62,904 nt of DNA, taken from NCBI GenBank assembly GCA_021769035.1, contig JAETTP010000006.1, forward strand, positions 1 through 62,904, given 5' to 3'. Shown here piece after piece: positions 8,140-16,229 of the stretch. The translations under genes were made by a program, and so were the position numbers. The notes under the pieces were generated by a model. That model did not search any database. It saw nothing but the letters and a program-made list of their open reading frames with translations, and was not told where the DNA came from. The stretch comes from Bacillota bacterium (GTDB lineage Bacteria > Bacillota > Dehalobacteriia > UBA4068 > UBA4997). Within the stretch, counting starts at the first letter, position 1; the number at the start of each line of letters is the position of its first letter.

Positions 8140-8613
8140 CTAAATATTATCTGTTGGCTTTAGTTTGAACCGACGGCGGCCAAAATATGCGGCCAGGCGA
8201 ACGACGGCGGTGATTATGGCCCAAAGGGGCAGGGAGATTTTCAGCCAAACCTCGCCGGAGAGGCTGTCAGTCTGCGGCATTTTTTCATTTGCGACAAGCT
8301 GCAAAGCCAAATCCGGTCTGGGGCAGTCGGCGGCCGCAGCCAGTCCGTGCAGGGTGGCCAAAAGGCAGCCGCCGGCCAGCGCGCAAACGTCAGGCCGCCC
8401 GGCCAGCCGCAGCCGGCAGCGCAGGCGTTTTAAGCGCAGGGATTTCAGCAAAAATTTGCTTAAACGCAGGTAAAAGGGCAGGTCGGCCGCGGAAAAGGGC
8501 AGGCGCGGCGTTGCGGCCAGGGGATAGGTCAGGCGCAGAGAAAGGCGCAGGCGTATTTGCGAGGCTGCCAGCAGCAGGCCAACGGTAATTAAAATGGTAT
8601 AAAATGGCGTCAT
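8140..8613 (-). CDS. DUF2953 domain protein
   Basis: 157 residues with an N-terminal transmembrane helix (about 5-20) and a C-terminal hydrophobic segment (about 130-148), and Leu/Arg-rich in between (RLSLRLTYP, LRLKRLRCRLRL). The order DUF2953 then gerW is widespread in spore-forming Bacillota, and the intergenic distance here is only 16 nt. Function unknown. Divergent in sequence, so the family call leans on position. Confidence 0.6.
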   Translation of the reverse strand: MTPFYTILITVGLLLAASQIRLRLSLRLTYPLAATPRLPFSAADLPFYLRLSKFLLKSLRLKRLRCRLRLAGRPDVCALAGGCLLATLHGLAAAADCPRPDLALQLVANEKMPQTDSLSGEVWLKISLPLWAIITAVVRLAAYFGRRRFKLKPTDNI

Positions 8614-8628
8614 ACGCCTAGTTTGGCT

Positions 8629-11091
8629 TTATTTGGCTACAATATTCACCAATTTGTCTGGAACGATAATAATTTTTGCCGCCTGTTTATCGCCCAGCCA
8701 TTTGGCAAAGTCCGGCAGGGCGCGCACATGGGCCTCGGCGGCTGCTTTATCCAGGCCGGTAGGGATAGTAATACGGGCTTTCAGCTTGCCGTTCACCTGC
8801 ACAGCGATTTCCACCTCTGCCTGTTGCAGATAATCCTCATTGTAAGCCGGCCAGGCGGTATCGTAAACCGTGCCGGCGTGGTTGGTGAGCTGCCAAAGCT
8901 CGTCGGTAATGTGGGGCGCAAACGGGGAAAGCATAATCAGCAGCTTTTCGGCCGCGTCTAGCAGCACAGCGGCGTTGGCGGCCTCGCCCTCTGCGTCGCG
9001 ATAGGCGGTCATTGCGTTCACCAGCTCCATCATCGCGCTGATGGCGGTGTTGAAGTTGAAGCGGTCGGCAATGTCCGCCGTCACCTTTTTCAGGGTAAGG
9101 TGCACGGTGCGGCGCAGGTCAGCGTCGGCAGCCGTCAGCTCGCGGTTTTGGTAGCCGGCCTCGTAAATGCTCAAAACCAGCTTCCAAATGCGGTTCAAAA
9201 AGCGGTAGCAGCCCTCCACGGCCGCGTCGTTCCATTCCAAATCGCGCTCCGGCGGGGCGGCGAAGAGGATAAACAGGCGGGCGGTGTCCGCGCCGTATTT
9301 GTCGATAATTTCCTCCGGACTCACCACATTGCCCAGGCTTTTGCTCATCTTGGTGCCGTCCTTGAGCACCATGCCCTGCGTCAGCAGGTTAGTGAACGGC
9401 TCCTCCACGCCAATCAGGCCAAAATCGTACATCGCCTTGGTGAAGAAGCGGGAATACATCAAATGCAAAATAGCGTGCTCCACGCCGCCGATGTACTGGT
9501 CAACGGCCATCCAGTAGTCGGTTTTGGCTTTGTCCCAGGGTTGTTGGTCATTGTGCGCGTCGCAGTAGCGCATATAGTACCAGGAGGAGCACATGAAAGT
9601 GTCCATCGTGTCCATTTCGCGGGTGGCCGGGCCGCCGCAGCAAGGGCAGGTGGTTTGGCCGAAGGTGGGGCTGGTTTTCAGCGGGGATTCGCCAAAAGGC
9701 AGAAATTCCACATCGGTGGGCAGCAAAATTGGCAATTCTTCCTCCGGCACCGGCTGCATACCGCATTTTTCACAGTAAACCATCGGGATAGGCGCACCCC
9801 AATAACGCTGGCGGCTGATCAGCCAATCCCGCAGGCGGTAATTAATCACTTTTTTGCCTTTGCCCTCAGCCTCCAGCCAATCGGCAATGGCATTAATCGC
9901 GTCCGGCTTGTTGGCCAGGCCGTCGAACTGGCCGGAATTTACCAACACGCCCAATTCGGTGTAGGCCTCTTCCAGCGGCTCGTCGGCAGAGTTTACATCT
10001 TTGGCGATAACCCGAATAATCGGCAAGTTGTATTTATGAGCAAAATCAAAGTCGCGCTCGTCGTGGGAGGGCACGCCCATCACCGCGCCGGTGCCGTAAT
10101 CCATCAATACGTAGTTGGTAATCCAAATTGGCACTTTAACGCCGTTCACCGGGTTGATAGCATAGGCGCCGATGAACATGCCCTCCTTTTCCAGATTGCC
10201 GGAGGTGCGGTCGATATTGGAAAGCTGCTGCACCTTGCGGGTGAACTCCGCCACCGGCTCCTCATATTCCGTGCCTTTGGTCAGCTTGGCAACCAAGGGG
10301 TGCTCCGGCGCCAGCACCATATAGGTTACGCCGAAGATGGTGTCCACGCGGGTGGTGAACACGGGCAGCTCGTCGCCGGCCTCGGTTTTGAACATAGCCT
10401 CCACACCCTCGCTGCGGCCAATCCAGTTGTGCTGCATGGTTTTCACCTTTTCCGGCCAGCCGGGCAGCTTTTCCAGGTCGTCCAGCAGGCGTTGGGCGTA
10501 ATCGGTGATTTTGAAAAACCACTGGTCTAAATCCTTTTTCTCCACCACCGCGTCGCAACGTTCGCAGTGGCCGTCCACCACCTGCTCGTTAGCCAGCACC
10601 GTGGCGCAGGAGGGGCACCAGTTGACGGCGGCGTGTTTTTTGTAGGCCAGGCCGTGCTTGTACAGCTGCAAAAACAGCCATTGCGTCCATTTGTAATATT
10701 CCGGCAGGCAGGTTGCCACCTCGCGGTCCCAATCGTAGCTGAGGCCCAGGCTTTGCAGCTGGCTGCGCATATTGTCGATATTGGAGAGCGTCCAATCCCG
10801 CGGAAAAACGCCATGCTTGATGGCCGCGTTTTCCGCCGGCAGGCCAAAGGAATCCCAGCCCATCGGGTGCAGTACATTATAACCCTGCATATGCTTAAAA
10901 CGGGCCACCACATCGCCGATTGAGTAATTGCGCACGTGGCCCATATGCAGGTTGCCGGAAGGGTAGGGGAACATCTCCAGCACGTAGTATTTAGGCTTGT
11001 CTGTTTCCTCCCGCACTTTGTAGATTTCGTCGGCAGCCCATTTTTGCTGCCATTTGCTTTCTATCTCCCGAAAATTATAATGTCTTTCCAT
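8629..11091 (-). CDS. leuS: Leucyl-tRNA synthetase
   Basis: Class I aminoacyl-tRNA synthetase charging tRNA-Leu. The 820 residues hold HMGH (residues 49-52, the HIGH motif), the zinc-binding CP insert (CPSC...CERC near 155-180), the CP1 editing domain (about 220-410), a second Cys cluster (CEKC...CPCC) and the KMSKS loop (DGTKMSKS). A C-terminal anticodon-binding domain ends the protein. Full length and intact. Only 78 nt separate it from the upstream phosphoesterase gene. I looked for a T-box leader there and found none, so it is probably expressed from an upstream promoter. Confidence 0.97.
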   Translation of the reverse strand: MERHYNFREIESKWQQKWAADEIYKVREETDKPKYYVLEMFPYPSGNLHMGHVRNYSIGDVVARFKHMQGYNVLHPMGWDSFGLPAENAAIKHGVFPRDWTLSNIDNMRSQLQSLGLSYDWDREVATCLPEYYKWTQWLFLQLYKHGLAYKKHAAVNWCPSCATVLANEQVVDGHCERCDAVVEKKDLDQWFFKITDYAQRLLDDLEKLPGWPEKVKTMQHNWIGRSEGVEAMFKTEAGDELPVFTTRVDTIFGVTYMVLAPEHPLVAKLTKGTEYEEPVAEFTRKVQQLSNIDRTSGNLEKEGMFIGAYAINPVNGVKVPIWITNYVLMDYGTGAVMGVPSHDERDFDFAHKYNLPIIRVIAKDVNSADEPLEEAYTELGVLVNSGQFDGLANKPDAINAIADWLEAEGKGKKVINYRLRDWLISRQRYWGAPIPMVYCEKCGMQPVPEEELPILLPTDVEFLPFGESPLKTSPTFGQTTCPCCGGPATREMDTMDTFMCSSWYYMRYCDAHNDQQPWDKAKTDYWMAVDQYIGGVEHAILHLMYSRFFTKAMYDFGLIGVEEPFTNLLTQGMVLKDGTKMSKSLGNVVSPEEIIDKYGADTARLFILFAAPPERDLEWNDAAVEGCYRFLNRIWKLVLSIYEAGYQNRELTAADADLRRTVHLTLKKVTADIADRFNFNTAISAMMELVNAMTAYRDAEGEAANAAVLLDAAEKLLIMLSPFAPHITDELWQLTNHAGTVYDTAWPAYNEDYLQQAEVEIAVQVNGKLKARITIPTGLDKAAAEAHVRALPDFAKWLGDKQAAKIIIVPDKLVNIVAK

Positions 11092-11169
11092 CGTGATACC
11101 TCCAACAAGTTAATCTATTTGTTTATCTTTTTATTTTAACGCAAAATCCGCCAAATAGCAAGGCCTATT

Positions 11170-12024
11170 TTAAGTTAAGTCAATAATAACCAGCTCCGGC
11201 CGGTTAAAAAGGCGTGGGATACGGGTGCTTTCCCTGGCCAGGCCGCGGCTGACCAGCATGGTGCAGGCGGCCTGCTGATAAACCCCGCCGGCATATTTGG
11301 GCCAAAAGCCCTGGCCGGGCGCGTAAACTCCGTTAAGCAGGCCGGGCACGCGCCACTGGCCGCCGTGGGCGTGGCCGCACAGGGCCAAATCAAAACCCTG
11401 CCGGGCGTAGAGCGAAAAGTATTCCGGCCGGTGGGCCAGCAGAATGGTGCAATTGCCGTTTTGGGCGGCTTGCCGCACCTGGGCCAGCTGCGCCTCAAAT
11501 TCCGCCAGCCCGTCGCTTTGGCTGGCTCCGTCTGCAATGCGGTATAGGTCGGGGTCGTCGACGCCGCCAATATTGAGGGTTTGGCCGTTGATAGTTATGG
11601 TATCCACGGCTCCGGCCAAACGCCTTACGTTGCAATCGATCAAAATCTGCATTTTTGCGGCAAAGGCCGCCGGGCCGGCCCAATATTCGTGGTTGCCGGT
11701 GACGTAGTAGCAGGGATATTGGCCGGCGACGGCTTGCAGCAAGGCGGCGGTGTTAGCGTCGGGGATTTTGTCGTCAAAAATATCGCCTACCAGCAGCAGA
11801 ATATCCGGCTGTTCGGCCTCAATAGCCTCCACCAACTGCTGCTCATTTTCGCCGTAGCGGCAGGAGTGCAAATCCGTAAGCAGACAGAGGCGCACCGGCT
11901 GGCTGATTGCCGCCGCCTCCACGCTGTAATGCTGGATTAACAAGCGGTTGTCCAGCGCGATTGCCAGCAACAGCAGCAGCCCGGCGGCCAGCCAAAGGAG
12001 TTTTCTTTTAATGATAGGTTTCAT
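11170..12024 (-). CDS. Membrane-anchored metallophosphoesterase (YaeI/YkuE type)
   Basis: Calcineurin-like phosphoesterase of 284 residues. One N-terminal membrane anchor (about 7-25) is followed by the dimetal motifs LTDLHS, GDIFDD, GNHEYW, LLAHRPEYF and CGHAHGGQWR. Members of this family act on UDP-diacylglucosamine-like or phosphodiester substrates; the substrate here is unknown. The start ATG at 12024 abuts the stop of the upstream YnbB-like gene at 12025, which implies tight coupling. Confidence 0.85.
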   Translation of the reverse strand: MKPIIKRKLLWLAAGLLLLLAIALDNRLLIQHYSVEAAAISQPVRLCLLTDLHSCRYGENEQQLVEAIEAEQPDILLLVGDIFDDKIPDANTAALLQAVAGQYPCYYVTGNHEYWAGPAAFAAKMQILIDCNVRRLAGAVDTITINGQTLNIGGVDDPDLYRIADGASQSDGLAEFEAQLAQVRQAAQNGNCTILLAHRPEYFSLYARQGFDLALCGHAHGGQWRVPGLLNGVYAPGQGFWPKYAGGVYQQAACTMLVSRGLARESTRIPRLFNRPELVIIDLT

Positions 12025-13275
12025 TTAGAGCAGCCCGGCCACTAGCATATCCTGCAAGGTGCGGCAAACGGCCAGCTTGGCGTGCCAGCGGTTCAGCCCG
12101 CCCTGAAAGTAAGCGATGTATGGCGGGCGCAGAGGTGCGTCGGCGGAGAGCTCAATGGAGCTGCCGCTGATGAAAGAGCCGCTGGCCATCACCACCTGGT
12201 CGGTGTAGCCCGGCATATCCCAGGGCTCCGGCCGCACGTAGGAATCCACTGGGGAATATTTTTGAATCCCCTGACAAAAGGCCAGCAGGCGTTCCGGTGT
12301 TTCCAGTTGGATAGCCTCCACAATATCGGAGCGGTTTTCCGTCACGCCGGGCGAGGCCGCAAAGCCCAAGGCCTCAAAAATCGCTGCGGTGAACACCGCC
12401 CCGCATAAGGCCTCCTGCACTACCAAAGGGGCCATAAACAGCCCTTGGTAGAAAACCCTTTGCCCCAGCAGAGAGCCGCCCACCTCCGCGCCAATGCCAG
12501 GGGCTGTGAGCCGGGCGGCGGCCCGCTCCACCAAAGCCTGGCGGCCGGCCACGTAACCGCCGCCGGGGGCAATGCCGCCGCCGGGGTTTTTAATCAGGGA
12601 GCCGGCAATTAAATCCGCGCCCAGCTCGGTCGGCTCCTGCTCGCCAACAAATTCACCGTAGCAGTTGTCCACAAAAACGATGACGTCCGGCCGGGCCTGG
12701 TGCACCGCCTGAATAATCTTCGCCAGCAGGCTGAGGGAGAGGGGCGGCCGCCAGGCGTAGCCGCGGGAACGCTGCAAGGCCAGGATTTTGGTTTGGGGCT
12801 GCAAGGCAGCCACAATCTGGGCCGGGTTGGGTTGGCTAAAATCAAAATCCACCTCCCGATACAGCACGCCGCTTTCCAGCAAGCTGCCGGGCGTTTCGCC
12901 CTGCAAGCCGATGACCTTGCAAAGGGTGTCGTAAGGCTGGCCGACGTATAAAAGCTCGTCGCCGGGTAGTAGGTTGCCCAGCAGGGCCAGGGTGATGGCG
13001 TGAGTGCCGGAAACTATCTGCTGGCGCAGCAGGCAGGCCTCCGCGCCCATTATCTTTGCAAAAATCGCCTCCAAAGCGTCGCGGCCCACGTCGCCGTAGC
13101 CGTAGCCGGTGCTGCCTTGCAGGTGGTTCTCGCTGATTTTGGCCGCCCGCATTGCGTCCAGCACCTTGGCAAAGTTCTGCTCCGCCACCGGGGCGTAGGT
13201 CAGCGCAAACTGCTGCATAGCCTGTTCTGCTTGGGCGGCGGCGTGGTCGAGGGTTTGTTGGTTAATATTTTTCAT
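12025..13275 (-). CDS. YnbB-like PLP enzyme (methionine gamma-lyase/aluminium resistance family)
   Basis: Fold-type I PLP protein of 416 residues. The segment GSLIKNPGGGIAPGGGYVAG carries the likely Schiff-base lysine (SLIK), FVDNCYGEF carries the PLP-stacking and aspartate region, and SGTHAI lies near the phosphate site. The family is labelled both methionine gamma-lyase and aluminium resistance protein, and neither activity is firmly assigned. Its location downstream of hfq in mutSL-miaA-hfq loci is conserved across Bacillota, as here. Full length. Confidence 0.85.
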   Translation of the reverse strand: MKNINQQTLDHAAAQAEQAMQQFALTYAPVAEQNFAKVLDAMRAAKISENHLQGSTGYGYGDVGRDALEAIFAKIMGAEACLLRQQIVSGTHAITLALLGNLLPGDELLYVGQPYDTLCKVIGLQGETPGSLLESGVLYREVDFDFSQPNPAQIVAALQPQTKILALQRSRGYAWRPPLSLSLLAKIIQAVHQARPDVIVFVDNCYGEFVGEQEPTELGADLIAGSLIKNPGGGIAPGGGYVAGRQALVERAAARLTAPGIGAEVGGSLLGQRVFYQGLFMAPLVVQEALCGAVFTAAIFEALGFAASPGVTENRSDIVEAIQLETPERLLAFCQGIQKYSPVDSYVRPEPWDMPGYTDQVVMASGSFISGSSIELSADAPLRPPYIAYFQGGLNRWHAKLAVCRTLQDMLVAGLL

Positions 13276-13306
13276 TTGGTTGGTATCTTCTTTCTTATTT
13301 TATATA

Positions 13307-14902
13307 TTAGCGCAGGCTGTAGATTTTATAATTGCTGGCCGGCCGGCAGAGCCAGCCGACGAGGGTTAAGCCCAGCCAAAACAGCGCCACGGGGATAACC
13401 TGATATTGGCCGGAGCGGGCAAAAAGGGACAGGCTGGGGGCCAAGCCGATTTCCGCCACCGCGGCCTGGTTTTCCTCGGTGCGGGCCAAAATGCGTCCCT
13501 GATTGTCAATGATGGCGGAAATGCCGCCGTTGGTGCTGTGGACAAGGGGCAGACCGTATTCAATAGCCCGCAACACGGAGTGGTTCAGGTGCTGGTAGGT
13601 GAGGGTGGTGCCGCGATACCAAACGTCGTTGGAGGCGGCCAGCAGCAGCTGTGCGCCTTCTTGCACGGCCTGGCGGGGATAGGCGGCAAAGCAAACGTCG
13701 TAGCAAATCAGGGGGGCGGTGATTAAACGGCTGCCGTCCGGCAGGCTAATTGCCGCGCCGCCCTGTTCCTGGCCGGCTTGCAAGCGGCCGATAGGGAAGC
13801 TGTCCCAAAACCCCTGGGGCAGCAGCTTGTCCAGCAGGCCTTGCAGGGGGATATATTCGCCAAAGGGCACCAAGGCTCGCTTTTGGTAAATCTCGGTCAA
13901 CTTGCCGCCCTGGGCGCTAAACAGGCTGTTGTAGGTTCCGTTTTGATGTTCGGCAAAGCCGCCGGCCACAATGGTCAGCTGATGTCTGGCAGCCAGCTGC
14001 AAATATTGCGCGCCGTAGCCGCTGTCGGCTTGCAAGGCGTAGGGCAGGGCGGTTTCCGGCAGCAGCATTAGCTGCACGCCCTCCGTTTGGGCGGCGGCGG
14101 CCTGCCCGGCGATAATGGCGAAGATGTCCGCGTCGAAGCTGCCGTCCCAGCGGTCGCTCAAAGCCACGTCGGTGTGGGCGGCTGCGACGGAGAGGGTTTG
14201 CGTCGGCTGGCTCAAAAAATGCCAGTCCACCAGGCCGGAGATGATATTCACAACAAAGATAGCTAAAGCCAGCAGCAGATAACGCCAGCGGTGGCCTAAA
14301 AGGGCGGCGGCCAGCAAAACGTTGATTAAAATTATCAGTGCGGAAAGGCCCAGCGCGCCCCAGCAGGCGGCGCTTTGGCAAAGCAGTGGATAGGCTCCCT
14401 GGCTGGTCCCCAGACTGATGGCTGGAAAGCCGCCGAACAGGTGGCCTTGCAGCCATTCAATCAGATAGCAGGCCAGCGGCCAAAAGCCAAAGGCGATTGG
14501 CAGCGGCGGCCGGGTCAGGCCAAAAATCAGGGCGGCGGCCAGCCAAAGCAGACTGAGCAGCAGCACGCAAAGGGCTGCAAGTCCCAGCACCAGCAGGCCG
14601 GCTTGCCAGCGCGGCAGGCTGATGTAGTCGGCCACCTGAAGCAGACCGGCCAGGGCCACGCTGTAGTAGCAGCCGGCAAACAAGGCCGCCCGCCAGAGGT
14701 ATTCCCGCAGGGGTTTGTGAGGGGCTAGCAGCATGGAGAAAAAAAGGCCAGCCGGGGCCAGCCAGACTAGCCAGGCGCATAAAGGATAAAGCATGGCTAA
14801 ACCGGACAAAATGCCGGATATGGCGGCGCAAATGCGCCAAATCCAAACGTTCCAGGCCTCCATTGGCGGTTTGTTTACATAATTGAGAGCGGAATTTTCC
14901 AT
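13307..14902 (-). CDS. lnt: Apolipoprotein N-acyltransferase
   Basis: 531 residues from the ATG at 14902 (TTG at 14908 also possible). Six to eight transmembrane helices fill about residues 20-215. A nitrilase-like domain follows with the full catalytic set: Glu in LLPETALP, Lys in YQKRALVPFGEY and Cys in PLICYDVCF, plus SNDVWY and a final transmembrane helix. Lnt adds the third acyl chain to lipoproteins in the membrane and is classically a diderm enzyme. An intact copy between hfq and the YnbB-like gene in a spore-forming Bacillota locus is unusual, and the lipoprotein at 5731 would be a possible substrate. Confidence 0.9.
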   Translation of the reverse strand: MENSALNYVNKPPMEAWNVWIWRICAAISGILSGLAMLYPLCAWLVWLAPAGLFFSMLLAPHKPLREYLWRAALFAGCYYSVALAGLLQVADYISLPRWQAGLLVLGLAALCVLLLSLLWLAAALIFGLTRPPLPIAFGFWPLACYLIEWLQGHLFGGFPAISLGTSQGAYPLLCQSAACWGALGLSALIILINVLLAAALLGHRWRYLLLALAIFVVNIISGLVDWHFLSQPTQTLSVAAAHTDVALSDRWDGSFDADIFAIIAGQAAAAQTEGVQLMLLPETALPYALQADSGYGAQYLQLAARHQLTIVAGGFAEHQNGTYNSLFSAQGGKLTEIYQKRALVPFGEYIPLQGLLDKLLPQGFWDSFPIGRLQAGQEQGGAAISLPDGSRLITAPLICYDVCFAAYPRQAVQEGAQLLLAASNDVWYRGTTLTYQHLNHSVLRAIEYGLPLVHSTNGGISAIIDNQGRILARTEENQAAVAEIGLAPSLSLFARSGQYQVIPVALFWLGLTLVGWLCRPASNYKIYSLR

Positions 14903-14919
14903 AACCAAACACTCTTTAC

Positions 14920-15147
14920 TTAATATTCATTGGGGAAATCTATGGGTATCGTTGGGGATATTGTCGATATGGCTTGCTGAAACAGCATCTGCTTTTTGCC
15001 GCCGGATTCCACGATTAGCACCTCGTCGTCATAATGCAGCAAAACTCCTTTAAGCTGAAAACCGTTCAGCAGGAAAAAGGTGGTGGGTGTGCGGCCAAAC
15101 TGCAATTCGTCCAGCACATATTCACAGATGTTATAACATTCCTTCAA
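14920..15147 (-). CDS. hfq: Hfq RNA chaperone, divergent proximal site
   Basis: 75-residue Sm-like protein located after miaA as in most Bacillota. The Sm1 part (TPTTFFLLNGFQLKGVLLHY) and the Sm2 part (QMLFQQAISTISP) are clear. The usual Sm2 sequence YKHAIST is here FQQAIST, so the Lys-His pair that lines the uridine pocket is replaced by Gln-Gln. The N-terminal Gln of N-Q-L-R/K is replaced as well (DELQ). The start is TTG with GGGAGGGAG about 6 nt upstream. Probably still a hexameric ring, but with altered proximal-face RNA binding. Confidence 0.85.
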   Translation of the reverse strand: MKECYNICEYVLDELQFGRTPTTFFLLNGFQLKGVLLHYDDEVLIVESGGKKQMLFQQAISTISPTIPIDFPNEY

Positions 15148-15252
15148 GGCTGCTCCCTCCCGCTGCTTTGGCTATCCCTACATTTTATTGGTTGCGGGCC
15201 GGGGAGGTGCAAGGTCATATTAAAGCCGGCTCAAGTCTGGCTCAAAGTCAGC

Positions 15253-16221
15253 TCAGGGTTGGGTCAAAGCTGGGAAGCGCTCCTGGGCCAAGCGGAGCAT
15301 AGCAGCCAAAGCCTCGGCGGGCGATTGCTCGCTCAGGTTGAACCAGTAAACGCGCTCCTCGCGCCGCCACCAAGTCAGCTGGCGTTTGGCAAAACGCCTG
15401 GTGTCGCGCTTAATCAGGCGGGCCATTTCCGTATAATTCAGCAGGCCTTGCATATACCAAACGGCCTGGCGATAACCCAATCCTTGTAGCGGTTTCAAAT
15501 CCGGGGCCAGGCCGGCGGCCAGCAGGCGTTCACATTCCGCTAGCAGGCCAGCGGCCAGCATAGCCTCCACCCGCTGCTCAATGCGTTGGTAAAGCTCGGC
15601 TCGTTCTCTGGTTAAGCCCAGCAGCAGCAAATCGTAGGGTGTTTCCGCCGCTTTGCCCTGGGCGGAGATGGGCCGGCCGGTCAGCTGCCAAACCTCCAGG
15701 GCCCGCAGCAGGCGTTTTTCGTCCTGCGGGGCGATTTTGGCCGCCGCCGCGGCGTCTACCTGCGCCAGGCGGCGGTGCATTTCCGCCGCCCCCAGCCTGT
15801 GATAATCCCGGCGCAGCTCCTGCCGCAGCCGCTCGTCGGCGGGCGCGGCTTCGCTCAGATGAAAGCCGTCGCAGAGGGCTTTGATATAAAGGCCGGTTCC
15901 GCCCACCAGCAAGGGCAGGCGGCCGCGCCGGTAAATTTCCGCAATCAGCCGGCCTGCGTCCTGCTGAAAGTCCGCCGCGCTGTAGGGCTCGTCGGGGTTG
16001 CAAATATCAATTAAATGATGGGGAATCAGCCGCCCGCTGCCGGCCAGCATTTCCGCCGGGCGAATTTTGGCGGTGCCAATATCCAGCCAGCGGTAAAACT
16101 GCATGGAATCGCCGGAGATAATTTCGGCGTTCAGGCGGGCGGCCAGCTCCACGGAAAGGGCCGTTTTGCCCACCGCTGTGGGGCCCAGCAGCACAATTAA
16201 GGGCATTTTGGCGTTACTCAT
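15253..16221 (-). CDS. miaA: tRNA dimethylallyltransferase
   Basis: Transfers a dimethylallyl group to N6 of A37 in tRNAs reading UNN codons. 322 residues with P-loop GPTAVGKT (13-20), the DSMQFYRWLDIGTAK substrate region (the usual wording is DSMQVYRGMDIGTAK), GGTGLYIKAL and the C-terminal 'RRFAKRQLTWWRR' tRNA-contact helix. The start ATG lies 8 nt after the mutL stop, so it is coupled to it. About 105 nt separate it from hfq, without a clear terminator. Confidence 0.95.
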   Translation of the reverse strand: MSNAKMPLIVLLGPTAVGKTALSVELAARLNAEIISGDSMQFYRWLDIGTAKIRPAEMLAGSGRLIPHHLIDICNPDEPYSAADFQQDAGRLIAEIYRRGRLPLLVGGTGLYIKALCDGFHLSEAAPADERLRQELRRDYHRLGAAEMHRRLAQVDAAAAAKIAPQDEKRLLRALEVWQLTGRPISAQGKAAETPYDLLLLGLTRERAELYQRIEQRVEAMLAAGLLAECERLLAAGLAPDLKPLQGLGYRQAVWYMQGLLNYTEMARLIKRDTRRFAKRQLTWWRREERVYWFNLSEQSPAEALAAMLRLAQERFPALTQP

Positions 16222-16229
16222 GGCCGGCC

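Noticed and set aside
9100-10530. Long open frame (476 codons) on the + strand inside leuS
   Set aside because: Exactly antisense to conserved leuS domains. Its composition (His, Gln, Val, Gly) is that of a complementary strand of GC-rich coding DNA; no RBS or family.
11092-11169. T-box leader for leuS
   Set aside because: The gap is 78 nt and contains neither the T-box sequence nor a terminator hairpin.
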